Shown: positions 1 through 6,351 of the stretch, piece by piece | Layout of the letters: each line of letters opens with the position of its first letter | Numbering within the stretch: position 1 is the stretch's first letter | NCBI GenBank assembly: GCA_025360355.1 | Contig: JANYCL010000156.1 | Span: 1 to 8,826 of the forward strand | Reading direction: 5' to 3' | DNA length: 8,826 bases | Source: Sphingobacteriaceae bacterium | GTDB lineage: Bacteria > Bacteroidota > Bacteroidia > B-17B0 > Aurantibacillaceae | Notes under the pieces: generated by a model | Databases searched by the model: none | Told to the model about the DNA's origin: nothing | Seen by the model: the letters and a program-made list of their open reading frames with translations, nothing else | Made by a program: the position numbers and the translations under genes

Positions 1-462
1 TTTTAATATACTCCCTCTGTAATTTCCATCAATTGCTAAATAACCACTCCAATGTTCAACTATTGTATGCTTCTCTTTAAATGTTTTCTTATAAAGATCT
101 AGAACAATACTTACCGGAAAAATAACATTTACCTGGATGGCTTTTACTTTTGTTTTCTTCTGAATTAAATGATCAATTAAAATTTGATGTGCTTTTCTGA
201 AATTCAGAAATGATCTCAGAGGTTTAAAAATTCCCTTTCCTTTTGGATATTTAATAAAATACTCTGTGAAATTTTCATTTACGTTTCTGTGTTCAATTTT
301 ATAAAAAGGTCCTTCATTACTTCCATAAGCATAAACAACGATCAAATTTTGAAAATACGAAAGCGCCAGAGCGTGCTGCTTAATAAAAATGCCGTGAGAA
401 GGATTTGAACTTACCGGATACCACGATGCTAAAAACAGTATGGCACGGTTGTTTGATAACAT
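1..462 (-). CDS. GT4-type glycosyltransferase, N-terminal part (runs off the window)
   Basis: The frame is open from ATG at 462 to the first base of the window, giving 154 codons with no stop; the C-terminal part lies outside. The start of the protein (residues 9-33) reads FLASWYPVSSNP followed by SHGIFIKQHALAL. This WYP-x-NP-x-G-x-F-x-x-x-HA pattern is typical of the acceptor-binding N-terminal domain of GT4 enzymes in Bacteroidota. EHWSGY near residue 140 is a further family-like motif. GT4 enzymes move a sugar from a nucleotide-sugar to a growing glycan, lipid or protein in the cytoplasm. The donor-binding domain with the E-x7-E motif is not visible, so donor and acceptor cannot be inferred. 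The start lies 13 nt after the stop of the SiaB-family gene, which suggests co-transcription. A purine-poor leader shows no Shine-Dalgarno. Family call good, specificity unknown. Confidence 0.8.
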   Translation of the reverse strand, partial: MLSNNRAILFLASWYPVSSNPSHGIFIKQHALALSYFQNLIVVYAYGSNEGPFYKIEHRNVNENFTEYFIKYPKGKGIFKPLRSFLNFRKAHQILIDHLIQKKTKVKAIQVNVIFPVSIVLDLYKKTFKEKHTIVEHWSGYLAIDGNYRGSILK

Positions 463-475
463 TAAAAAAAAGAAA

Positions 476-1051
476 TTATTCTAAATTAACAGTAGACTTT
501 AAAAGAAAAAGAGAAAGCTTGTCGCTTATTTTATCGAACTCGTAACCTAATTTATTTCCGCTTTTCATAGCGATCGTAATGAAACCTAAACCTGCACCGC
601 CCTTATCGCTGATCTCGTTTTTTTCGAGATGCTCCATGTAATAATTTTTCAGTTCAGCAGGATCATTAAATGAATTTAAACGCTCTACATCTCCTTTTAA
701 TCTTTCAATAGTACCATTAGGAACTAAATTAGAAGTAATGATCTCTACTTTAGTATGATTTTTAGAAAGAATGAAATAATTGTGTTGATGTCCCATTTCA
801 TCTTTACCACCATGTATCAACATGTTTTGTAAAGCTTCAACGGAAATGAAAAATATTTTTTTGAGAGGGCCTTTTGGAATTTGTAAAGCAGTTACTTTAC
901 CTTCTACTTCTGTTTCTAAACGGCTGATCGTATCTACATTCAATACACCATCATAAGCAAGCAATACTTCGCTTCCATTCGTTAAAGAATCGATCGTTTT
1001 TAAAAAATGACTTTTAAAAAAGGCTTCTTCTGTATGTGTACCGTCGCTCAA
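476..1051 (-). CDS. SiaB-family protein kinase (DUF6272-like)
   Basis: This 191-residue protein has a GHKL-type ATP-binding layout: an N-box VEALQNMLIHGG at 71-82 (E72, N76, H80) and a glycine box GGAGLGF at 151-157, followed by ITIAMKSGNKL. That combination matches my recollection of the SiaB family, relatives of anti-sigma-factor kinases. In Pseudomonas, SiaB phosphorylates the small protein SiaC, which controls the diguanylate cyclase SiaD, and the phosphatase SiaA reverses this. No SiaC, SiaA or cyclase gene is in view. The start is TTG at 1051: an in-frame stop lies at 1072-1070, no ATG occurs between, and the first internal Met (residue 77) is inside the N-box. Only 1 nt separates this start from the kinase gene stop upstream, so translational coupling is likely. 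Family assignment fairly firm; partner and output unknown here. Confidence 0.8.
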   Translation of the reverse strand: MSDGTHTEEAFFKSHFLKTIDSLTNGSEVLLAYDGVLNVDTISRLETEVEGKVTALQIPKGPLKKIFFISVEALQNMLIHGGKDEMGHQHNYFILSKNHTKVEIITSNLVPNGTIERLKGDVERLNSFNDPAELKNYYMEHLEKNEISDKGGAGLGFITIAMKSGNKLGYEFDKISDKLSLFLLKSTVNLE

Positions 1052-1052
1052 T

Positions 1053-1670
1053 CTATTTAAATAATCCGTTTAGTTGGCTGTCAATTAATCTAATCACTTT
1101 TCCTAAATCTTCCTTGTTCTCGTTAAAATTAATATCGTCTACATCTACGACTAATAATTTACCGGCCTCGTATGTTGATGCCCACGCTTCGTAACGTTCG
1201 TTCAATCGTTTCAAATAATCTAAACGGATCGAATTTTCATAATCACGTCCGCGTTTTTGAATCTGTTTTACCAATGTAGGAACCGAAGCTCTCAAATAAA
1301 TAATAAGATCCGGAGATTTTACTAAACCTTCCATTAATTTAAACAACGCAAAATAATTTTCGTAATCGCGTGTTGTCATCAATCCCATTGCATGAAGATT
1401 GGGCGCAAAAATATATGCATCTTCATAAATGGTTCTATCCTGTACAACTGTATGTTTTCCTTTTCTTATATCAAGGATCTGACTGAAACGATTATTTAAA
1501 AAGTAAACTTGCAGGTTAAATGACCAGCGCTGCATATCTTCATAAAAATCATTTAAATAAGGGTTATCGTCGGCGTCCTCGTAATGTGCATGCCACTTAT
1601 AGTGCTTTGCAAGTAAAGAAGTTAAAGTAGTTTTCCCTGACCCAATGTTCCCCGCGATGGCAATATGCAT
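1053..1670 (-). CDS. Deoxynucleoside kinase (dNK/dCK/dGK family)
   Basis: This is a 205-residue cytosolic enzyme that would phosphorylate deoxynucleosides from ATP in the salvage of dNTP precursors. The P-loop is GNIGSGKTT at 7-15. E31, in YEDADDNPYL, fits the conserved acidic residue that binds the sugar 5'-OH. Q54 in NLQVYFL is the expected base-contacting Gln. The DR motif is DRTIYED at 78-84, and the arginine-rich lid is KRGRDYE at 139-145. Length is normal for bacterial members. Sequence alone does not settle whether dA, dG, dC or broad substrates are used. The ATG at 1670 is directly before the P-loop strand, as usual. It is first in its run, behind a 109-nt gap with a candidate promoter, and is followed after 1 nt by the SiaB-family gene. 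Confidence 0.9.
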   Translation of the reverse strand: MHIAIAGNIGSGKTTLTSLLAKHYKWHAHYEDADDNPYLNDFYEDMQRWSFNLQVYFLNNRFSQILDIRKGKHTVVQDRTIYEDAYIFAPNLHAMGLMTTRDYENYFALFKLMEGLVKSPDLIIYLRASVPTLVKQIQKRGRDYENSIRLDYLKRLNERYEAWASTYEAGKLLVVDVDDINFNENKEDLGKVIRLIDSQLNGLFK

Positions 1671-1692
1671 ATAAGTATCTTAAATTAGTAGA

Positions 1693-1723
1693 CTAAGATA
1701 TATATTTTACATACAAAAACCAA
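1693..1723 (-). promoter_or_regulatory. Candidate Bacteroidota-type promoter for the deoxynucleoside kinase gene
   Basis: On the minus strand, TTG (1723-1721), then exactly 20 nt, then TATCTTAG (1700-1693). The phylum's sigma-70 pattern is TTTG or TTG, about 19-21 nt, then TAnnTTTG. TATCTTAG matches five of six fixed positions. The hexamer ends 22 nt before the ATG at 1670, so a start about 7 nt downstream would give a short leader of roughly 15 nt. It lies in the longest gap of the lower half of the window, where a new transcript is expected. This is pattern matching in AT-rich sequence, not proof. Confidence 0.45.
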
Positions 1724-1779
1724 TTTTTTTCCCACCAATGGTGTTTTTAACCACCTGATAATAAATTAGTTAATTCGTC

Positions 1780-2778
1780 TTATATTTTGCCTGTTTTGTA
1801 GCATTTAGAGGTAAAAACAATACATTCATCGATAGTTTTAAGCTTATAATCTAAATACGACCTTAGTTTTTGGTTGGAATAAGTGGTTTTGGAGAGGAGG
1901 GTAGAAACGGTAGATGAACTGATTTTCTGCCCTGCCGGAAGCAAAAAACTGAAGATCCGGCCTAATGTTAAAAAGGTTTTTCCGGCGTTAATTTTTGGAA
2001 TAGGCTGACTTAATTCAGCATGAATTTTTTGAAGTATATGTTTAAACGAATAATTATTTTCTACTAAAATAAAGCGTTCACCAAATGCTTTTTTATTTAT
2101 TAATGCTACCATAACATTTGCAACATCTTCTGCAGCAATAAAACCTGTAACTCCTTCCGTATAAAATTTAACACCTTGCGCGCTTAGGGAAACTAACTGT
2201 CCGGTGCCCCTACCCCAATTACCAGGACCAATAATAACTCCCGGATTTACGATCACCGCATTTAATCCTTCTTCTATGGCGCGCCAAACTTCTTGCTCTG
2301 CTAAATATTTACTTAAGGAATAAACATCCTGATCTGGTGAGGATTTCCAAAATACAGATTCATCAACATCTGTTTTAATGTCTTTATTTTGCAAAGCCGC
2401 AATTGAACTCACAAAACAAAAATTTTGAACTTTATTTAATAAGCAAGCATTAACCAAATTAGCTGTTCCTTCAACGTTTGATCTCATTACTTGTTCTCTG
2501 TTATTATTATTTAATGAAATTAAAGCTGCGCAATGATATACAGTTGTTACATCCTTTAATAATTCGTCAAAACCCAAAGCATCATTCAGATCAGCTTCGC
2601 GCCAGATTATTTTTTTATAGAGTTCTTTATATTCGGAAGTGTAATAAGAAAAAACAGTTTCTACTTCCTTAACATCACTGGTACTTCTTTTCATTGCAAT
2701 AACAGACTGACCTTGCTGCAGTAATGCTAATAAAACATGAGAACCGACTAAACCTGTTGCACCTGTGACTAAATTCAA
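1780..2778 (-). CDS. Extended SDR: NAD(P)-dependent epimerase/reductase, dihydroflavonol-reductase-like
   Basis: This 332-residue protein has a Rossmann fold opening with LVTGATGLVGSH (3-14). It has the D-L motif at 63-64, VYHCAA at 80-85, a catalytic Ser in VSSIAA (123-128) and the YSLSK pair (Y153, K157). NPGVIIGPG (178-186) and GFIAAEDVA (212-220) are typical of extended SDRs. R31 after the second strand (MKRSTS) may favour NADP(H). The group includes sugar epimerases, 3-beta-hydroxysteroid and dihydroflavonol reductase-like enzymes; the substrate here cannot be named. The start is TTG at 2778: the in-frame codons upstream are only ATT, AAA and AAT before a stop at 2790-2788, and the first residues must form the first Rossmann strand. 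ATT as start is a less likely alternative. It follows the PAP2-like gene after 14 nt and is probably the last gene of that run. Confidence 0.85.
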   Translation of the reverse strand: MNLVTGATGLVGSHVLLALLQQGQSVIAMKRSTSDVKEVETVFSYYTSEYKELYKKIIWREADLNDALGFDELLKDVTTVYHCAALISLNNNNREQVMRSNVEGTANLVNACLLNKVQNFCFVSSIAALQNKDIKTDVDESVFWKSSPDQDVYSLSKYLAEQEVWRAIEEGLNAVIVNPGVIIGPGNWGRGTGQLVSLSAQGVKFYTEGVTGFIAAEDVANVMVALINKKAFGERFILVENNYSFKHILQKIHAELSQPIPKINAGKTFLTLGRIFSFLLPAGQKISSSTVSTLLSKTTYSNQKLRSYLDYKLKTIDECIVFTSKCYKTGKI

Positions 2779-2780
2779 AA

Positions 2781-2795
2781 TTTTATTTTATTTTA
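2781..2795. repeat. Three tandem copies of TTTTA between two genes
   Basis: Positions 2781-2795 are three exact TTTTA units, followed by TTTAA. On the minus strand the run overlaps the TAA stop of the PAP2-like gene (2795-2793) and ends 2 nt before the TTG start of the SDR. Each unit read on the minus strand is TAAAA, so gain or loss of a unit would keep the stop codon but change the spacing to the downstream start. Three copies in AT-rich sequence may well be chance. Confidence 0.5.
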
Positions 2796-3425
2796 TTTAA
2801 TATTGAAAAATAAAAAACCTATGAAAACTGTTATCTGCGTGATGAGTCCTAAAAAAAATCCCGAATAAATTTGCTTCGGCTGATGCGCTTTTAAATATAA
2901 ACGCGATGTTGCAATTGTACCGGCAACTAAAATTAAAAATGTTATTTGAGGAACGGCATTGTATTTTAATGTATATGAAATTACCATCAAAGAACCTAAC
3001 AAGCCTCCAATGCCAACCATATGCGCGCTTATTTTATATTTCATATTAATAATTGCAGTAATGAGAATTGCTAGTCCGCCGCCAAAAATTAAAACTTTAA
3101 TACTTGGCCAAACACTAAGATCTAAAAATAAATAAAACAAACCAAAATAAAAACAGGAAGTCAAAACGTAAGGGAAGGTCCGCTCCTTTTGGTCTTCCAT
3201 TTTCAGAGAGGAAATGCGATTTAGTCTGTACAAAATATAAATATTAATTACCGGAAGTATAAACGAAAATGAAAATACCATTGCAATGATAACCCACTTT
3301 AAATTAAAAGGAGTTAAATAATAATAAACAGAACCTTTTAAAAAAAAGAAAAATAAAATACTGCCGTAACTGCACATTAACAGCGGATGGAAAATGACAG
3401 AGATAATATTGGCAAATAATTTCAA
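2793..3425 (-). CDS. Seven-helix membrane protein, probable divergent PAP2-type phosphatase
   Basis: The protein has 210 residues and about seven hydrophobic segments (roughly 8-29, 43-66, 87-104, 108-127, 136-152, 158-176, 187-208), so it sits in the inner membrane. Between them I see the three-part PAP2 signature in altered form. K75-x6-R82 is followed by TFP (canonical KX6RP). S133-A-H135 replaces PSGH. S174-R175-x5-H181-x3-Q185 replaces SRX5HX3D. Spacings fit the family: about 50 residues from R82 to S133, and 38 from H135 to S174. PAP2 enzymes remove phosphate from lipids such as phosphatidic acid or undecaprenyl diphosphate. The changed motifs mean activity is uncertain. The only usable start is TTG at 3425: an in-frame stop lies at 3437-3435, and the next Met (residue 17) would cut into helix 1. 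It starts 4 nt after gpsA. Membrane protein certain; PAP2 assignment is inference. Confidence 0.72.
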   Translation of the reverse strand: MKLFANIISVIFHPLLMCSYGSILFFFFLKGSVYYYLTPFNLKWVIIAMVFSFSFILPVINIYILYRLNRISSLKMEDQKERTFPYVLTSCFYFGLFYLFLDLSVWPSIKVLIFGGGLAILITAIINMKYKISAHMVGIGGLLGSLMVISYTLKYNAVPQITFLILVAGTIATSRLYLKAHQPKQIYSGFFLGLITQITVFIGFLFFNIK

Positions 3426-3429
3426 AGGC

Positions 3430-4428
3430 TTAAGTTAATTTTTCCGACAACAAACTCATTTCGCGGCGCGGATCTTTATTCGCGTAAATAATGTTGTAAA
3501 CAGCATTGGTAATTGGCATATCAACATTATATTTTTTATTTATTTCATGAACGCATTTTACAGCGTAATATCCTTCCGCGATCATATTCATTTCTAATTG
3601 TGCTTGCTTCACACCGTATCCTTTTCCCAACATGGTACCAAACATTCTGTTCCTGCTAAATTGCGAATAAGCTGTTACTAATAGATCTCCCAAATAAGCC
3701 GAAGCGTTTATGTCACGATCGATCGGATGTACCGCATCCACAAATCTTTTTATTTCCTGAATTGCATTACTAATTAACACCGCTAAATAATTATCGCCGT
3801 AACCAAGACTATGACAAATACCGCCGGCAACAGCAATTACATTTTTCAGTACAGCAGAAAGTTCGGTACCGTAAATATCATCACTTGCAGTTGAATTAAT
3901 ATACCGACAGTTAAATGATTTACATAACAATTCGGCGTTTTCAATTTTAGAACAAGCTATGGTTAAGTAAGATAATTTTTCCATCGCTACCTCTTCAGCG
4001 TGACACGGCCCGGTAATAACTCCTATATTCTCGAGAGGAATTTCGTAAACCGTATTCAAATATTCACCAACGATTAAATTGTATTCAGGAATAATTCCTT
4101 TAATAGCAGAGAAAACTAATTTGTTTTTAAAATCCTCTTTTGTGATTCCTATTAAACTGGTATGTAAAAATGCGGAAGGAATTGATAAGATAATTACATC
4201 CGACTTCTCAATACATTCTTTAACATCATTAAAGAAATTTATTTTCTTCACATCAAAATCAACAGAACTTAAATATTTTGGATTATGATGATTGGTCTTG
4301 ATGTAATCGCTATCATCCTTACTTCTGAAAAACCAATTAATAGAATCACAATTGTTGCCAATGATCTTTACAATAGCTGTAGCCCAGCTTCCGCTACCAA
4401 TAATTCCTATTTTAATTTGGCTGCTCAT
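3430..4428 (-). CDS. gpsA: NAD(P)-dependent glycerol-3-phosphate dehydrogenase
   Basis: This enzyme reduces dihydroxyacetone phosphate to sn-glycerol 3-phosphate, the backbone precursor of phospholipids, in the cytoplasm. At 332 residues it is full length. The dinucleotide-binding loop is GSGSWATA at 11-18. SAIKG carries the substrate-contacting K110, and GPCHAEE (140-146) is the form of the GPSFAxE motif I expect in Bacteroidota. ELSAVLKNVIA carries the catalytic K195, and YLGDLLVT with SRNRMFG (258-264) completes the C-terminal substrate pocket. ATG at 4428 places the Rossmann strand at the very N-terminus, as usual. It lies 3 nt after the exonuclease stop and 4 nt before the PAP2-like start, so all three are probably on one transcript. 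The adjacent putative lipid-phosphate enzyme fits a membrane-lipid theme. Confidence 0.95.
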   Translation of the reverse strand: MSSQIKIGIIGSGSWATAIVKIIGNNCDSINWFFRSKDDSDYIKTNHHNPKYLSSVDFDVKKINFFNDVKECIEKSDVIILSIPSAFLHTSLIGITKEDFKNKLVFSAIKGIIPEYNLIVGEYLNTVYEIPLENIGVITGPCHAEEVAMEKLSYLTIACSKIENAELLCKSFNCRYINSTASDDIYGTELSAVLKNVIAVAGGICHSLGYGDNYLAVLISNAIQEIKRFVDAVHPIDRDINASAYLGDLLVTAYSQFSRNRMFGTMLGKGYGVKQAQLEMNMIAEGYYAVKCVHEINKKYNVDMPITNAVYNIIYANKDPRREMSLLSEKLT

Positions 4429-4431
4429 TTC

Positions 4432-5127
4432 TTATGCGTACACAATATCGTTATCTTCCGGTGCTTTTTGTCCTGTATACTTTATGTAGATCCTTGCCAA
4501 GGTAATAACATCCTTTAAACAATACTTTTTTATTTTATCACTATTTTTTTCTTCGTGATAAACTTTCGCAACCATACTTCCATCCATATCATCCTTCGGA
4601 GAAGGAATTCCTAAAATGTGAGCCAGCAGATTTAGAGAAGTAAAATTCTTAATATCACCAAAGCGCCACATTTCCATTGTATCCAAATGCTTTACGTCCC
4701 ACGGTTTTAATCCTTGCAATTGAAAGTTACGGGGAAAAGCAACTCCATTAATTATCATGCGGCGACTAATAAAAGGGTAATCAAATTCTTTTCCGTTCTG
4801 CGCGCATAAAAAATGTTCCGCTTTACTGAAATGTTCTTTAATGAGATCAGCAAATTCTTGTAATAATTCTTTTTCGTTATCGTTTACAATTGCTTTTACT
4901 CTGAATTTATTTTTGTGATAATATCCCAAACCAATGCAAATTACCTTCGAAAACTCGGCGTAAACACCGGCTTTATTGTAAAGTTCCGCGGGTTTGTTTT
5001 CGGGATTCCATTCCCATTTTTTATTCCATAATTCTTTTACTGTTGGATCAAGATCGTTGTACTTGTAAACAACAGGGGCTGTTTCTATATCAAGAAACAA
5101 GATGTTTTCAATTTTTGGTTGTGCCAT
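4432..5127 (-). CDS. DEDDy-type 3'-5' exonuclease (PolB-exonuclease-like)
   Basis: This stand-alone 231-residue nuclease of the DnaQ/RNase H-like fold would remove nucleotides from 3' ends using two metal ions. The three exonuclease motifs are present. Exo I is FLDIET (D13, E15). Exo II is CAQNGKEFDYPFI (D116). Exo III is YCLKD (Y202, D206), whose Tyr makes it the DEDDy subtype. A segment of some 45 residues after Exo I, rich in Trp and Lys (ELWNKKWEW), is as I recall it in the 'predicted 3'-5' exonuclease related to PolB' group. No polymerase domain is attached. Whether it acts on DNA or RNA cannot be told. ATG at 5127 begins 10 residues before Exo I. It is first of the four-gene run, 62 nt after queA, with gpsA starting 3 nt after its stop. 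Confidence 0.88.
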   Translation of the reverse strand: MAQPKIENILFLDIETAPVVYKYNDLDPTVKELWNKKWEWNPENKPAELYNKAGVYAEFSKVICIGLGYYHKNKFRVKAIVNDNEKELLQEFADLIKEHFSKAEHFLCAQNGKEFDYPFISRRMIINGVAFPRNFQLQGLKPWDVKHLDTMEMWRFGDIKNFTSLNLLAHILGIPSPKDDMDGSMVAKVYHEEKNSDKIKKYCLKDVITLARIYIKYTGQKAPEDNDIVYA

Positions 5128-5155
5128 TTAATTAATTATTTTAATTTAATATTAC

Positions 5156-5169
5156 GGGCGCGTTCGCCC
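5156..5169 (-). other. GC-rich hairpin between queA and the exonuclease gene
   Basis: Minus strand GGGCG-AACG-CGCCC: a perfect 5-bp GC stem with a 4-nt loop, in an otherwise AT-rich 62-nt gap. It begins 20 nt after the queA stop and ends 28 nt before the exonuclease ATG. No T-run follows on the minus strand (GTAATATT), so it is not a standard intrinsic terminator. It could protect the queA 3' end, act as a weak terminator, or shape the exonuclease leader. Confidence 0.5.
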
Positions 5170-5189
5170 AAAACTACCCGGAATAAAAA

Positions 5190-6239
5190 TTATAATATCA
5201 GCATTGCGTCGCCGTACGAATAGAAACGGTATTTTTCTTTTATCGCTTCTTTATATGCTTTCATGATCAGGTCATAACCGCCAAATGCACTTACCATCAT
5301 CAATAAGGTTGATTCAGGCATATGGAAATTTGTGATCATACAATTTGCAACGTTAAATTCGAATGGAGGGAAAATAAATTTATTGGTCCAGCCTACATAC
5401 GGATTTAATTGTCCTGTTGTTGAAACAGAAGATTCAACTGCACGCATTACTGTTGTACCAACTGCACAAACTCTTTTCTTTTGCGCTTTTGCTCCATTCA
5501 CCATTTTACAAGTGTCAGCTGAAATTAAAACTTCTTCGCTTTCCATTTTATGCTTTGTTAGATCTTCAACCTCAACCGTTCTGAAAGTTCCTAAACCAAC
5601 ATGCAATGTAAGCGGTGCAAAATGCACGCCTTTAATTTCTAATTTTTTCAATAATTCCCTGCTAAAATGCAAACCTGCAGTCGGAGCAGCAACCGCACCT
5701 TCATTTTTCGCGAACACAGTTTGATAACGCTCTATATCACTTTCTTCTGCTTTACGTTTAATGTATTTTGGAAGCGGAGTTTCGCCAAGATCATAAAGTA
5801 TTTTTCTGAATTCTTCGTATGAACCATCATATAAAAAACGGAGTGTACGTCCGCGTGATGTTGTATTATCGATCACCTCAGCAACTAAACTATCATTCTC
5901 GCCAAAATATAATTTATTACCAATACGTATTTTACGTGCCGGATCAACTAATACATCCCATAAACGACTTTCAGCACTTAGTTCACGCAACAAAAACACT
6001 TCTATCTTCGCGCCTGTTTTTTCCTTGTTACCGTACATACGGGCAGGAAATACTTTTGTATCGTTTAACATCATTACATCACCATCGTCAAAATAGTTAA
6101 TGATGTCTTTAAATTTTTTGTGAATGATCTTTCCTGTAGCGCGATCAACAACCATTAAACGGCTTTCATCACGGTTTTTTGAAGGATACTCTGCCAATAG
6201 ATCTTTTGGCAAATTGAATTTGAACATTGATAATTTCAT
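5190..6239 (-). CDS. queA: S-adenosylmethionine:tRNA ribosyltransferase-isomerase
   Basis: QueA transfers the ribosyl part of S-adenosylmethionine to preQ1 in the anticodon of tRNA (GUN anticodons), giving epoxyqueuosine, the next-to-last step of queuosine synthesis. It is full length at 349 residues. Diagnostic stretches are LLAEYPSKNRDESRLMV (14-30), LNDTKVFPAR (58-67), GAVAAPTAGLHF (181-192), TLHVGLGTF (211-219), HKMESE (230-235), TNFHMPESTLLMMVSAFGG (303-321) and RFYSYGDAM (338-346). ATG at 6239 gives the usual MKLSxFKFNLP opening; Met5 is a less likely start. No other queuosine gene is in the window. A 112-nt gap with two hairpins separates it from atpG; I could not find a clear promoter there, so it may be read through from the atp genes. 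No preQ1 riboswitch was recognised. Confidence 0.96.
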   Translation of the reverse strand: MKLSMFKFNLPKDLLAEYPSKNRDESRLMVVDRATGKIIHKKFKDIINYFDDGDVMMLNDTKVFPARMYGNKEKTGAKIEVFLLRELSAESRLWDVLVDPARKIRIGNKLYFGENDSLVAEVIDNTTSRGRTLRFLYDGSYEEFRKILYDLGETPLPKYIKRKAEESDIERYQTVFAKNEGAVAAPTAGLHFSRELLKKLEIKGVHFAPLTLHVGLGTFRTVEVEDLTKHKMESEEVLISADTCKMVNGAKAQKKRVCAVGTTVMRAVESSVSTTGQLNPYVGWTNKFIFPPFEFNVANCMITNFHMPESTLLMMVSAFGGYDLIMKAYKEAIKEKYRFYSYGDAMLIL

Positions 6240-6283
6240 AGGTCTTACTTTTTATTTTGTCGCAAGAAAATGAAATTGGAATT

Positions 6284-6301
6284 TTCCGCAGAGAAGCGGA
6301 A
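6284..6301 (-). terminator. Hairpin after atpG, possible weak terminator
   Basis: Inverted repeat TTCCGC / GCGGAA with a 6-nt loop (minus strand TTCTCT), 6 bp perfect. It lies 50 nt past the atpG stop and 44 nt before the queA ATG. The minus-strand sequence after it (AATTCCAATTTCATTTTCTT) is T-rich but has no clean T-tract. It could end or trim the atp transcript; partial read-through into queA is equally possible. Confidence 0.45.
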
Positions 6302-6309
6302 CCCTATTC

Positions 6310-6329
6310 ATTAATCTTACGGGATTAAT
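6310..6329 (-). repeat. Inverted repeat just after atpG
   Basis: ATTAATC (6310-6316) and GATTAAT (6323-6329) form a perfect 7-bp stem with a 6-nt loop (minus strand CCGTAA), starting 22 nt after the atpG stop. The stem is AT-rich, hence weak, but lies in series with the stronger hairpin at 6284-6301. Likely a 3'-end structure for the atp mRNA; function unproven. Confidence 0.45.
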
Positions 6330-6351
6330 TACTATTTTAATACTAAACGGA

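Noticed and set aside
1731..1744. CACC-AAT-GGTG followed by TTTTT on the plus strand, terminator-like
   Set aside because: The stem is only 4-5 bp with a tiny loop, it points the wrong way for all genes here, and on the minus strand no T-run follows.
4285..4518. 77-codon plus-strand frame over the gpsA-exonuclease junction
   Set aside because: It is opposite the conserved ends of two well-supported genes, and its product resembles nothing recognisable.
5128..5189. Promoter for the exonuclease gene (TTG, 20 nt, TAAATTAA)
   Set aside because: The downstream element matches only four of six fixed positions, in very AT-rich sequence, and overlaps a hairpin; too weak to list as a feature.
5332..5724. 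130-codon open frame on the plus strand across queA
   Set aside because: It lies wholly opposite strongly conserved queA sequence, and its translation shows no family resemblance; it is a shadow frame.
6240..6351. preQ1 riboswitch before queA
   Set aside because: No compact pseudoknot pattern with the expected C-rich loop and A-rich tail could be recognised; the hairpins look like 3'-end structures of atpG.
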